A DNA stretch of 64,000 nucleotides from Hymenobacter sp. H14-R3 (GTDB lineage: Bacteria; Bacteroidota; Bacteroidia; Cytophagales; Hymenobacteraceae). A program made the translations under genes and the position numbers. The notes under the pieces are model-generated. The model saw only the letters and a list, made by a program, of their open reading frames with translations, ran no database searches and was not told where the DNA came from. Within the stretch, counting starts at the first letter, position 1, and every line of letters begins with the position of its first letter. The DNA lies in NCBI RefSeq assembly GCF_030063445.1, contig NZ_JASITD010000019.1:1-64000 (forward strand), given 5' to 3'. Positions 33,460 through 40,744 of this stretch are shown piece after piece.

Positions 33460-34614
33460 ATGCCTGGCCTCTACCTCCACATTCCGTTTTGCAAGCAGGC
33501 CTGCCACTACTGCGACTTCCACTTCAGCACCTCGCTGGGCCTGAAGGGGCAATTTGTGGAGGCGCTCATCCGGGAAATGGCCCTGCGCCGCACCTACCTC
33601 CCCGAACCCACCGCGCCACTCGAAACTATTTATTTCGGCGGCGGCACGCCCTCGCTGCTCACGGCGGCGGAGCTACGCCGCATTTTTGAGGCAATCGCCT
33701 TGAATTTCAACGTATCGCCGCAGGCTGAAATTACGCTCGAAGCCAACCCCGACGACCTCAGCCCCGCCAAGCTGGCCGAGTTGGTGGCCTCGCCCATCAA
33801 CCGCCTCAGCATCGGGCTGCAAAGCTTCCACGAGCCCCACCTGCGCCTCATGAACCGCGCCCACTCGGCCGCCGAGTCGGGGCAGGCGGTGCGGGCGGCG
33901 CAAGCGGCGGGCTTCGAGAATATTTCGGTGGACTTGATTTACGGCATTCCGGCCCCCAGCCACGCCGTTTGGGAGCAGGACCTGGCCCGGCTGTTTGAGC
34001 TAAACGTGCCGCACGTGTCGGCCTATGCCCTCACCATTGAGCCCGATACGGCCTTTGGCCGCCGCCTGCAAAAAGGCACTTTCGTGGCCCCGCCCGATGA
34101 GTTTGTTGCGCAGCAGTTTGAGCTGCTGCTCAGCCAGTTGCGCCTGAAGGGCTACGAGCAGTACGAAATCAGCAATTTCTGCCAGCCTGGCCGCGAGAGC
34201 CGCCACAACGCCAACTACTGGCGCGGCGTGCCCTACCTGGGCCTGGGCCCCAGCGCCCACTCCTTCGACGGCCGCAGCCGCCAGTACGCGGTGGCCAACA
34301 ACCCGCAGTACGTGGCCGCCGTGCTGGAGCGCGGCGAAGTGCCTGCCACCGTGGAGCAGCTTTCGCCCCTCGACCAGGCCAACGAGTACCTGCTCACCAC
34401 CCTGCGCACCAGCCGCGGCTGCGACTTAGCTTATTTACGTAATGAGCTCAATATGAATTTATTAGCCGACAAGGCTGATTATTTGCAAAGCTTGGTGGCC
34501 CAGAGCATGGCTACGCTGGAAAGCGACGTACTACGCCTTACCGACGCCGGCAAGCTGCTGGCCGACCACATTACCCTGGAGCTGTTTGCGGCCGCGCCGG
34601 CTGCCGCGGTGTAG
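33460..34614 (+). CDS. hemW: Radical SAM family haem chaperone HemW
   Basis: 384 aa from the ATG at 33460; the upstream frame is in the palindrome. The N-terminus MPGLYLHIPFCKQACHYCDF has the CxxxCxxC cluster motif, with the next residues (FHFST) as in HemW, formerly annotated as oxygen-independent coproporphyrinogen oxidase. Further motifs: YFGGGTPSLL, LEANPDD, SIGLQSF, and the C-terminal HemN_C region. It inserts haem into target proteins. Not co-oriented with other haem genes here. Confidence 0.92.
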   Translation: MPGLYLHIPFCKQACHYCDFHFSTSLGLKGQFVEALIREMALRRTYLPEPTAPLETIYFGGGTPSLLTAAELRRIFEAIALNFNVSPQAEITLEANPDDLSPAKLAELVASPINRLSIGLQSFHEPHLRLMNRAHSAAESGQAVRAAQAAGFENISVDLIYGIPAPSHAVWEQDLARLFELNVPHVSAYALTIEPDTAFGRRLQKGTFVAPPDEFVAQQFELLLSQLRLKGYEQYEISNFCQPGRESRHNANYWRGVPYLGLGPSAHSFDGRSRQYAVANNPQYVAAVLERGEVPATVEQLSPLDQANEYLLTTLRTSRGCDLAYLRNELNMNLLADKADYLQSLVAQSMATLESDVLRLTDAGKLLADHITLELFAAAPAAAV

Positions 34615-34662
34615 CTTGCGGAAACTACCCAGCCTTCTTTCCGCCCTTATTCCTCGTCGCCC

Positions 34663-35079
34663 ATGAAGCTTCTCAGCGATGCCCTGGTCAGCAACGACGA
34701 CTTTTTCGTGGAGCAGGTCCACCTCACGGCCATCGTCTTCGACACGACCGATGACGTAACCATCTGGGCCACCACGTTTCGCGACGACGACGACCATTTT
34801 TTCCACCTCGGCCTGCCCTTCCACGACCTCGACACGCTGCTGCGCGTGGCCGGCGACCGCGCCGAAACCCTGGCCGAAGAAGTAGCTGATGCCCTGGCCA
34901 CCACCGAGCAATGGCCCTGCCTGCTCGAATACACCACCGAGGACGCCCCGCCCATCTCCCTGCCCGGCGTAGCTCTCAAGCTCGCCGTCACCTTCCCAGC
35001 TGACACCGACGAGACCGACGACCCGCAGCCGCATAATATCTTTTATTTGGAGGGCATTTTTGCTAGGCTCAGCTCGTAA
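34663..35079 (+). CDS. Acidic protein of unknown function
   Basis: 138 aa from the ATG at 34663. Rich in Asp/Glu (TTFRDDDDHFFHLG, PADTDETDDPQPH). No signal peptide or membrane segment. I recognise no family. It lies 48 bases downstream of hemW. Confidence 0.65.
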   Translation: MKLLSDALVSNDDFFVEQVHLTAIVFDTTDDVTIWATTFRDDDDHFFHLGLPFHDLDTLLRVAGDRAETLAEEVADALATTEQWPCLLEYTTEDAPPISLPGVALKLAVTFPADTDETDDPQPHNIFYLEGIFARLSS

Positions 35080-35095
35080 AACGTTGTTCTTTGCT

Positions 35096-35330
35096 CCGGT
35101 CCGACGGCGAAGCCGTCCGACCGGTTAACGGGCGCGCCGCCTGCGCCCGTCAACCAGGCATCACTGCCACGGCAACTACCTGCGCCCGTCACGCGGGCAT
35201 CACTGCCACGGCAACCGCCTGCAGCGATTAGCGGAGCCTTACTTCCATAACAACCGCCCGCACTACTCACTTAGGTATCGTTCCCACGACAACTGGTCGG
35301 ACGCCTCCGATATCGGACCGGAGCGAACAC
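35096..35330. repeat. 39-bp tandem repeats flanked by a GGTCCGA inverted repeat
   Basis: About four degenerate 39-base units, the first two nearly identical (both with GGCATCACTGCCACGGCAAC, at 35157-35176 and 35196-35215). Outside are a near-perfect hairpin (35096-35124, CCGGTCCGACGGC) and its partial complement near 35297-35326. Read on the minus strand the units give 13-residue repeats (GGCRGSDARVTGA), but no start signal supports a gene. Confidence 0.8.
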
Positions 35331-35369
35331 ACCTTTTTGGATGTAAACTTTATATACAAGTTATTTAAA

Positions 35370-36044
35370 ATGCCAGGCGACGCAGCCACAACGTGGTACC
35401 TCATCCCTGGCCTCGGGGCCGATGAGCGGGTTTTCCGCCGCCTACGGCTCAGCGGCCCCGCCCAAGTGCTGCCCTGGCTACCGCACCAGTCGCCCACCGA
35501 GCCGCTGCCCCACTACGCCGCCCGCCTAGCCGAGCGCGTGCCGCTGGCGCAGCCCTGCTGGCTGGTGGGCGTATCCTTCGGCGGGCTGCTGGCGCAGGAA
35601 ATTGGGCGGTTGCGGCCGTTGGCGCGGGTGGTACTTATTTCCAGCCTGGGCCGGCCGCACGACTTGCCACTCCTGTTGCGCCTGGTGGGAACCACTGGCC
35701 TGCACCACCTGCTGCCATTTGGCCTGCTCAGGTGGCTGCCCCGGGTGGCGCAGTGGTTTTTTGGGGCGCGGGGCGGCACCGAGTACCGCCTGCTGCGCCA
35801 GATACTGCGCGACACTGACCCGGGCTTTGCGCGCTGGGCCACCGCCCAGCTGCTGGGCTGGCGCGGGCCCGGCCTGCCCGGCGCCGTGCGCCTGCACGGC
35901 ACCCACGACCGCCTACTGCCGGCCGGCCGGGCCCGCATCGACTACCCGGTGCCCGGCGCGGGGCACTTCCTCATCGTCAGCCACGCCGCCCGGGTAAGTC
36001 AGGTACTGAACGAGCTGGCAGCCAGCGAAATAACACAGCACTAA
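35370..36044 (+). CDS. Alpha/beta hydrolase
   Basis: 224 aa from the ATG at 35370. N-terminal WYLIPGLGADERVFRRL gives the oxyanion-loop region and GVSFGGLLAQEIG the nucleophile elbow (GxSxG). The acidic residue may be in GTHDRLLP and the catalytic His in PGAGHFLIVSHA. Substrate unknown. A decayed gene follows it. Confidence 0.85.
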   Translation: MPGDAATTWYLIPGLGADERVFRRLRLSGPAQVLPWLPHQSPTEPLPHYAARLAERVPLAQPCWLVGVSFGGLLAQEIGRLRPLARVVLISSLGRPHDLPLLLRLVGTTGLHHLLPFGLLRWLPRVAQWFFGARGGTEYRLLRQILRDTDPGFARWATAQLLGWRGPGLPGAVRLHGTHDRLLPAGRARIDYPVPGAGHFLIVSHAARVSQVLNELAASEITQH

Positions 36045-36124
36045 GCGTATAATTTAGGCACTTGTACTCAGTAGCTTAGCCGTAATTATCAACCGCTAAC
36101 TTATTACTGCACGGTACAGCGCTA

Positions 36125-36790
36125 CTTCCTGAAACGGACTTTGCTAAGCAGCACGCTGCTGGCTAACGACGCGCTCTACGCCCAGTAGTCGGCACCCGAT
36201 TCGGCCCAGCCCTCGCCTTGCCCCCTACCCTGCTGGGCAAGGTGGGCCCTCGCATCACGCGCCTGCGTTACTCGCACGATAACCAGGCATGGCAGTTTCT
36301 ACTACCGCTAGCAGTGGGGCCGAGTACCGCGAGGCCCCGCGCCTCAGCCTCTACACCCAGCTAGAGGCCGACTAGCTATGCCAGCGGCCAGCGGCCGGCG
36401 GCCGGCGGCCGGCGGCGCGGCGGCCAAAAAGGCGCCGTATCGGCCGCATCAGCGGCCCTGGGGGTGCGGTACTACTACGGCCGGGCGCACCAAGCGGTCA
36501 CTATTTCCAGCCGCTACCTAGCGCTGGAAGGCAGCGCCGGCTGGGAACAGCTGACTACCAGCACTTCGCAAAATACCCGCCGCCGCGACTTCGTCGGCCG
36601 TGCTCGCGCCGACCGTGTATGCGCTTTGGGGCGTGCAGCACCGTCTGCGGCCTTGCGTACTATATGACCTCAACGCCGGGGCTGGCGTGCTGGCGCCCTC
36701 CTACTACAACCTAGAGCGGCCCAGCGGCAGCACCCACTGGAACGTGGGCGGGTAGGCGAATCTGCGGCTTTACTTAAGCCTGCAAACCAA
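36125..36790 (+). pseudogene. Decayed outer-membrane-type protein gene
   Basis: Fragments in changing frames: a signal-peptide-like LKRTLLSSTLLANDALYAQ ending at a stop, then LLGKVGPRITRLRYSHDN, GAEYREAPRLSLYTQLEAD, and VYALWGVQHRLRP with LNAGAGVLAPSYYNLERPSG and a stop after HWNVGG, followed by ANLRLYLSLQTN. At least two frameshifts and several stops interrupt it. The pieces look like a secreted, beta-rich surface protein. A GCGGCC-type 7-base tandem repeat (36383-36420) interrupts it. Confidence 0.65.
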
Positions 36791-36802
36791 CTTACTACAA
36801 CG

Positions 36803-36838
36803 ACAAAAGGGCTGCCCCGTGAGGAGCAGCCCTTTTGT
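36803..36838. terminator. Bidirectional terminator downstream of rpmA
   Basis: Stem ACAAAAGGGCTGC / GCAGCCCTTTTGT with a 10-base loop; A/T runs on both sides let it work in both directions. It follows rpmA (minus strand). Confidence 0.85.
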
Positions 36839-36854
36839 ATAAGCAAAGCGGCAA

Positions 36855-37130
36855 TTAAGCAGCAGCTACTTCCAAAGCGAAGGGTACTACCGATACGAAC
36901 GAACGCTCGTCGCGGCCCTTGCGGAACAGGACTTTGCCATCAACCAACGCAAACAGCGTGTGGTCTTTACCAATGCCCACGTTGGTGCCGGGGTGGTGCT
37001 TGGTGCCGCGCTGACGCACGATGATGTTGCCAGCGATGAGCGACTGACCACCGAAGATTTTTACGCCGAGGCGCTTCGAATGCGATTCACGGCCGTTGTT
37101 TGACGAGCCGACGCCTTTTTTGTGTGCCAT
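36855..37130 (-). CDS. rpmA: 50S ribosomal protein L27
   Basis: 91 aa from the ATG at 37130. Conserved N-terminus MAHKKGVGSSNNGRESHSKR, then LGVKIFGGQ and ARxRGTKxHPG-type segment (RQRGTKHHPGTNVGIG). L27 lies near the peptidyl transferase centre. Second gene of rplU-rpmA. Confidence 0.97.
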   Translation of the reverse strand: MAHKKGVGSSNNGRESHSKRLGVKIFGGQSLIAGNIIVRQRGTKHHPGTNVGIGKDHTLFALVDGKVLFRKGRDERSFVSVVPFALEVAAA

Positions 37131-37133
37131 TTT

Positions 37134-37242
37134 AGTTAGCTGATAGCTATTAGCTGGTAGCTGATAGCTTTTTGAAAAAGATATAAACTCTAGAATTAAG
37201 GCAAAAAGCTAACAGCTAATTGCTGCCAGCTAACAGCTCAAA
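37134..37242. repeat. TAGCT-rich dispersed palindrome, copy 3
   Basis: Between rplU and rpmA: AGTTAGCTGATAGCTATTAG on the left and GCTAACAGCTAATTGCTGCC on the right, imperfectly inverted. Related to copies at 7060, 27968 and 57955. It sits inside a ribosomal-protein operon. Confidence 0.85.
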
Positions 37243-37243
37243 A

Positions 37244-37549
37244 CTAGCCGATGCTATCAATCATTACTTTGGTGAACTGCTGGCGGTGGCCATTCAGTTT
37301 CTTGTAGCCCTTACGACGCTTCTTCTTGAACACCAACACTTTGTCACCTTGTACGTGAGCCATGATGGTGCCTTTGATGGCGACGTTCAGCTCGGGGGTG
37401 CCGATGCTGAGGGTGCCGTTGTCATCGGTCATTAGGGCATTACCTAACGCTACCGAATCACCGACATTGCCGGCTAGACGTTGGGCGTATACAAATCTAT
37501 TAGCCTCAACCTTAGTCTGTTGGCCGGCGATGTTAACAATGGCGTACAT
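37244..37549 (-). CDS. rplU: 50S ribosomal protein L21
   Basis: 101 aa from the ATG at 37549. N-terminus MYAIVNIAGQQTKVEANRFV and the basic C-terminal segment VFKKKRRKGYKKLNGHRQ are those of L21. First gene of rplU-rpmA. Confidence 0.97.
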   Translation of the reverse strand: MYAIVNIAGQQTKVEANRFVYAQRLAGNVGDSVALGNALMTDDNGTLSIGTPELNVAIKGTIMAHVQGDKVLVFKKKRRKGYKKLNGHRQQFTKVMIDSIG

Positions 37550-37583
37550 TTTATTTCCGCTGGTGGTTTCTCAAAAGGGAATG

Positions 37584-37615
37584 CAAAAGTACGGCATCTT
37601 TCTGGTAATACCAAA
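37584..37615 (-). promoter_or_regulatory. rplU-rpmA promoter
   Basis: Minus-strand -7 TACTTTTG (37584-37591) and -33 TTTG (37612-37615), spacer 20 bases. Leader of about 30 bases before the rplU ATG. Confidence 0.7.
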
Positions 37616-37728
37616 CCTAAGTGGTTAATCATCATTAGTTCGCCAGAAACCGTGGTAGTTCAAGCACATTTTTGGAAGGCCCAGCTAAGTGCCTGAACGC
37701 AAGAATGCCACCGCCACAGTGCGCTTTA

Positions 37729-37768
37729 TGTGGACAACCTGCGTTATCCACAGCCAGAATGTGGATAA
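37729..37768. promoter_or_regulatory. Cluster of three DnaA boxes
   Basis: TTATCCACA at 37744-37752, its exact inverse TGTGGATAA at 37760-37768, and TGTGGACAA (one mismatch) at 37729-37737. An A/T-rich stretch follows. They lie about 100 bases upstream of the nrdB -33/-7 elements and about 115 bases from the rplU promoter on the other side. Confidence 0.75.
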
Positions 37769-37864
37769 CTACTTATAAATCCGTCCTTTCACTCTATTAT
37801 TTTCATCCGCTGCTTAGCATAAGCCCGCCAGCGCGTAAAAAGCGTGGTTGGGCAAACCGCGCTT

Positions 37865-37893
37865 TTTGCTTGGCAGCGGCCCGGCTATCTTTG
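37865..37893 (+). promoter_or_regulatory. nrdB promoter
   Basis: -33 TTTG (37865-37868), 17-base spacer, -7 TATCTTTG (37886-37893). The nrdB ATG follows at 37989, giving a leader of about 90 bases. Confidence 0.65.
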
Positions 37894-37988
37894 AAAAACG
37901 GCCGGGCCAAGGCCGAACAAGCATTCCGCCGCCGCGGTTAGCTTCCCAGTTAGCACATCACGTTTCTCACGAAACTCAACGTTTTTCT

Positions 37989-38948
37989 ATGGAGCCCTTA
38001 CTCGCCGAAAACCCCAACCGATTCGTCCTTTTTCCCATTCAAAACCCGGAGGTTTGGGACTTTTACAAGAAGGCGGAAGCCTCGTTCTGGACGGCCGAAG
38101 AAATCGACCTTTCGCAGGACCAGAAAGACTGGAACGGCCTGAACGACAATGAGCGCCATTTTATCAAGCACGTGCTGGCCTTCTTCGCGGCCAGCGACGG
38201 CATTGTGAATGAGAACCTGGCCATCAACTTCATGCAGGAAGTGCAGATGCCCGAGGCGCGCTGCTTCTACGGCTTCCAGATTATGATGGAAAACATTCAC
38301 AGTGAGACCTATTCGCTGCTGATTGACACTTACATCAAAGACCCCAAGGAGAAGGATTACCTCTTCAACGCCCTCGAAACTGTGCCGGCCGTGCAGCGCA
38401 AGGGCCAGTGGGCGCTAAAATGGATTAATTCGGAAAATTTCGCCGAGCGTCTCATTGCCTTCGCGGCCGTGGAAGGCATTTTCTTCTCGGGCTCGTTCTG
38501 CTCCATTTTCTGGCTGAAGAAGCGGGGCCTAATGCCCGGCCTAACCTTCTCGAACGAGCTGATTTCGCGCGATGAAGGGCTGCATTGCGACTTTGCGTGC
38601 CTGCTCTACAGCTACCTCGAAAACAAGCTGCCCGAGGAGCGCGTGCAGGCTATTATTGCCGATGCCGTCACCATTGAGCAGGAATTTGTGACCGAGGCGC
38701 TCCCCGTGAGCCTCATCGGGATGAACTCCAAGACGATGAGCCAGTACATTGAGTTTGTAGCCGACCGCCTGCTGGTGTCGCTGGGCTGCGCCAAGATTTA
38801 CAATACGTCGAACCCCTTCGACTTCATGGAAATGATTTCGGTGCAGGGCAAAACCAACTTCTTCGAGAAGCGGGTGGCTGAGTACCAGAAGGCCGGCGTA
38901 ATGACCGAGCGCGCCGATAACATGTTCTCGCTCGACGAGGACTTTTAA
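37989..38948 (+). CDS. nrdB: Ribonucleoside-diphosphate reductase small subunit
   Basis: Class I RNR beta subunit, which holds the di-metal/tyrosyl radical cofactor. 319 aa from the ATG at 37989 (the frame is open to 37848 but overlaps the promoter). Expected ligands are all present: Asp70, Glu101, His104, Glu162, Glu196, His199, and the radical Tyr108 in ENIHSETYS. The partner nrdA is 1.8 kb downstream on the same strand, separated by repeats and two small loci rather than adjacent. DnaA boxes upstream suggest coupling to replication. Confidence 0.95.
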   Translation: MEPLLAENPNRFVLFPIQNPEVWDFYKKAEASFWTAEEIDLSQDQKDWNGLNDNERHFIKHVLAFFAASDGIVNENLAINFMQEVQMPEARCFYGFQIMMENIHSETYSLLIDTYIKDPKEKDYLFNALETVPAVQRKGQWALKWINSENFAERLIAFAAVEGIFFSGSFCSIFWLKKRGLMPGLTFSNELISRDEGLHCDFACLLYSYLENKLPEERVQAIIADAVTIEQEFVTEALPVSLIGMNSKTMSQYIEFVADRLLVSLGCAKIYNTSNPFDFMEMISVQGKTNFFEKRVAEYQKAGVMTERADNMFSLDEDF

Positions 38949-38985
38949 GGCAGTAAATCTGGTAGTTATAAGGCAGCGTTATTTT

Positions 38986-39078
38986 CGCCTGTCATGCTGA
39001 GCTTGCGAAGCATCCTAGCGCGTCCGAACGATTTGTTCTGGCGCGCTAGGATGCTTCGCAAGCTCAGCATGACAGGCG
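38986..39078. repeat. GTCATGCTGAGC-type palindrome, copy B
   Basis: Perfect 37-base arms starting CGCCTGTCATGCTGAGCTTG with a 19-base loop, 37 bases after nrdB. It could terminate nrdB transcription. A GIY-YIG gene remnant follows directly. Confidence 0.97.
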
Positions 39079-39097
39079 TTTTTGATGACATTCTATT

Positions 39098-39379
39098 ATG
39101 GCTTACTACGTGTACATCACCACCAACCCAGCCAAAACGGTGCTGTATATCGGCGTGACGGGTAGCCTGCCCCGCCGCCTGGGTCAGCACTATGACAACC
39201 GAGGTACTGACGACACGTTTGCCGGGCGCTATTTCTGCTATAACCTGCTCTAAACTGAGCAGTTTGCGGACGTGAAAGCTTCTATCAATAGGGAAAAGGA
39301 GCTGAAGGGCTGAACGCGGGCGAAGAAAGAGGCGCTGATTGCGACTGCGAATCCAGATTGGGAGTTTTTGTTACTTTGA
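39098..39379 (+). pseudogene. GIY-YIG nuclease-like gene with two nonsense codons
   Basis: In one unbroken frame of 94 codons the sequence gives MAYYVYITTNPAKTVLYIGV, RRLGQHYDN, FAGRYFCYNLL, then TAA (39251-39253), TEQFADVKASINREKELKG, then TGA, and TRAKKEALIATANPDWEFLL. This is a UPF0213/GIY-YIG type protein (COG2827) of normal length. The TAA replaces what is usually Tyr or similar, and the TGA what is usually Trp (KGWxRxKK). Only nonsense changes are seen, so loss is recent or the sequence has errors. It is enclosed by palindromic repeats. Confidence 0.85.
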
Positions 39380-39395
39380 ACTACCTGTATCATAA

Positions 39396-39705
39396 GCGCC
39401 TGTTGTGCTGACGAAGGAAGCATCCTATTGCGTCTGGCTGGTTGTTCTGGCACGATAGGATGCTTCGCAAGCTCAGCATGACAGATGGCTATCCATTGAG
39501 CGTCCGTCATGCTGACGAAGGAAGCATCCTATCGCGTCTGGATGGTTGTTCTAGGGTGATAGGATGCTTCCTTCGTCAGCATGACGGACGCATTTGGCTG
39601 ATTGTTCTAGCACGATAGGACACTTCCTTTGTCAGCATGACAGACGCGCTTGAGTGGTTGTTTTGGCGCGATAGGATGTTTTCTTTGTCAGCATGACAGA
39701 TAGCT
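39396..39705. repeat. Array of GTCATGCTGACGAAGGAAGC palindromes
   Basis: Two full palindromes (about 39396-39476 and 39500-39591; the second has near-perfect 30-base arms) followed by two right-hand half units (to about 39650 and 39705). Every unit has a TGGTTGTTCT-type centre. No gene is present in this stretch. Same family as copy B. Confidence 0.95.
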
Positions 39706-39749
39706 ACCCATCAGGCGTTTATGTAATTAACTTGGTGTATTTCAGTAAG

Positions 39750-40256
39750 TTACATATCTAGCTCCGTGAGGCCAGGGTAGTCGGCGGGGCGGGCGCCCAG
39801 CGGCCAGTGAAACTGGCGCTCGGCTTCGGCAATGGCTACGTCGTTGATGCTGGCTTCGCGGCGCTGCATGAGGCCCTGGGCGTCGAATTCCCACTGCTCG
39901 TTGCCGTAGGCGCGGTACCACTGGCCGGCCGCGTTACAGTACTCGTACTGGAAGCGCACAGCAATGCGGTTGCTGTGGAAGCCCCATAGCTCTTTGATGA
40001 GGCGGTATTCGTGCTCTTTTTCCCACTTGCGGGTGAGGAAGGCGGCGATGGCGGCGCGGCCGCTGAAAAACTCGCTGCGGTTGCGCCACTGGCTGGCTTC
40101 GGTGTAGGCGAGGGCCACGCGGGCGGGGTCGCGCGTGTTCCAGGCGTCTTCGGCGAGGCGGGCTTTTTGGGTGGCGGTGTCGAAGGTGAAGGGGGGCGGG
40201 CGTCGGCCACTAGGAGGCGGGGCAAGGTGACCTTTTGGGGAATACTGTATTGACAA
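39750..40256 (-). CDS. DUF1348 / NTF2-like protein
   Basis: 168 aa if read from a TTG at 40256; there is no in-frame ATG before the conserved core. The DUF1348 family is recognised from FDTATQKARLAEDAWNTRDP, the QWRNRSEFFSGRAAIAAFL segment, RFQYEYCNAAGQWYRAYGNE and the end. NTF2-like fold; function unknown. The start is uncertain, and the region overlaps the upstream sequence of the divergent small gene, so the N-terminus may have been altered. Confidence 0.75.
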   Translation of the reverse strand: MSIQYSPKGHLAPPPSGRRPPPFTFDTATQKARLAEDAWNTRDPARVALAYTEASQWRNRSEFFSGRAAIAAFLTRKWEKEHEYRLIKELWGFHSNRIAVRFQYEYCNAAGQWYRAYGNEQWEFDAQGLMQRREASINDVAIAEAERQFHWPLGARPADYPGLTELDM

Positions 40257-40295
40257 GTAGCTGCCAGCGTTGGTTTGCTGCTCACCTTTCTACCC

Positions 40296-40523
40296 ATGAC
40301 TTCTGCACCAAACCAGTGGCTGCTGCCCGGCCAGGTTGACCCACTTATTTCGCCTTGCGCTTTTTGCCGCCGCCGCCTTGTGGTAGGCGGGAAGCAGGTA
40401 TTCAAAAGCTGCTCGTGCAAGGCCTTTGGGCCGCCCGTGACCATTGCGGCGCTGGTGGGCGGGGCCGTGCTGGCAGCCGCCGGCTGGTGGTGGGCCAGCC
40501 GCCAACGGGGCCGCCGCGACTAG
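40296..40523 (+). CDS. Small membrane protein with Cys motifs
   Basis: 75 aa from the ATG at 40296. Has CAFC and CSC in the N-terminal half, which could bind a metal, and one C-terminal membrane segment (VTIAALVGGAVLAAAGWWWA) followed by a basic end. No family recognised. Followed by a hairpin (about 40559-40605). Confidence 0.45.
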   Translation: MTSAPNQWLLPGQVDPLISPCAFCRRRLVVGGKQVFKSCSCKAFGPPVTIAALVGGAVLAAAGWWWASRQRGRRD

Positions 40524-40557
40524 CTGTATATAACCAATAAAATCTTAGCACGTGCCA

Positions 40558-40606
40558 AGACCGCCCGGTCAGTTTTGCGAAAAACGGCTGGGCGGCCTCA
40601 TTTTCA
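40558..40606 (+). terminator. Hairpin with T-rich end upstream of nrdA
   Basis: Imperfect stem ACCGCCCGG / CTGGGCGGCC followed by TCATTTTC. It isolates the small gene from nrdA. Confidence 0.5.
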
Positions 40607-40744
40607 GGCTATGTGGGAAAATTCTAAAGTTTTCCTTTGGCTACCCCAAACATGGGAACTAATTTCCGGCTTTAAAGCACCGCGGCTTCGCACTCGAAGC
40701 TAGCCAGATTAGTAGTCATTGCCCACCATAGCACTCCCCATAAC

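Noticed and set aside
37729..37768. Calling this region oriC
   Set aside because: Three boxes in 40 bases are suggestive, but no dnaA gene, skew data or larger box array is available here; a control site of nrdB is equally likely.
39396..39705. CRISPR array
   Set aside because: Units are palindromic, of unequal length and partly half units; no regular spacers of constant length and no cas genes.
40275..40295. Earlier TTG start for the small Cys-motif gene
   Set aside because: The ATG at 40296 is available and the earlier codons overlap the start region of the divergent DUF1348 gene.
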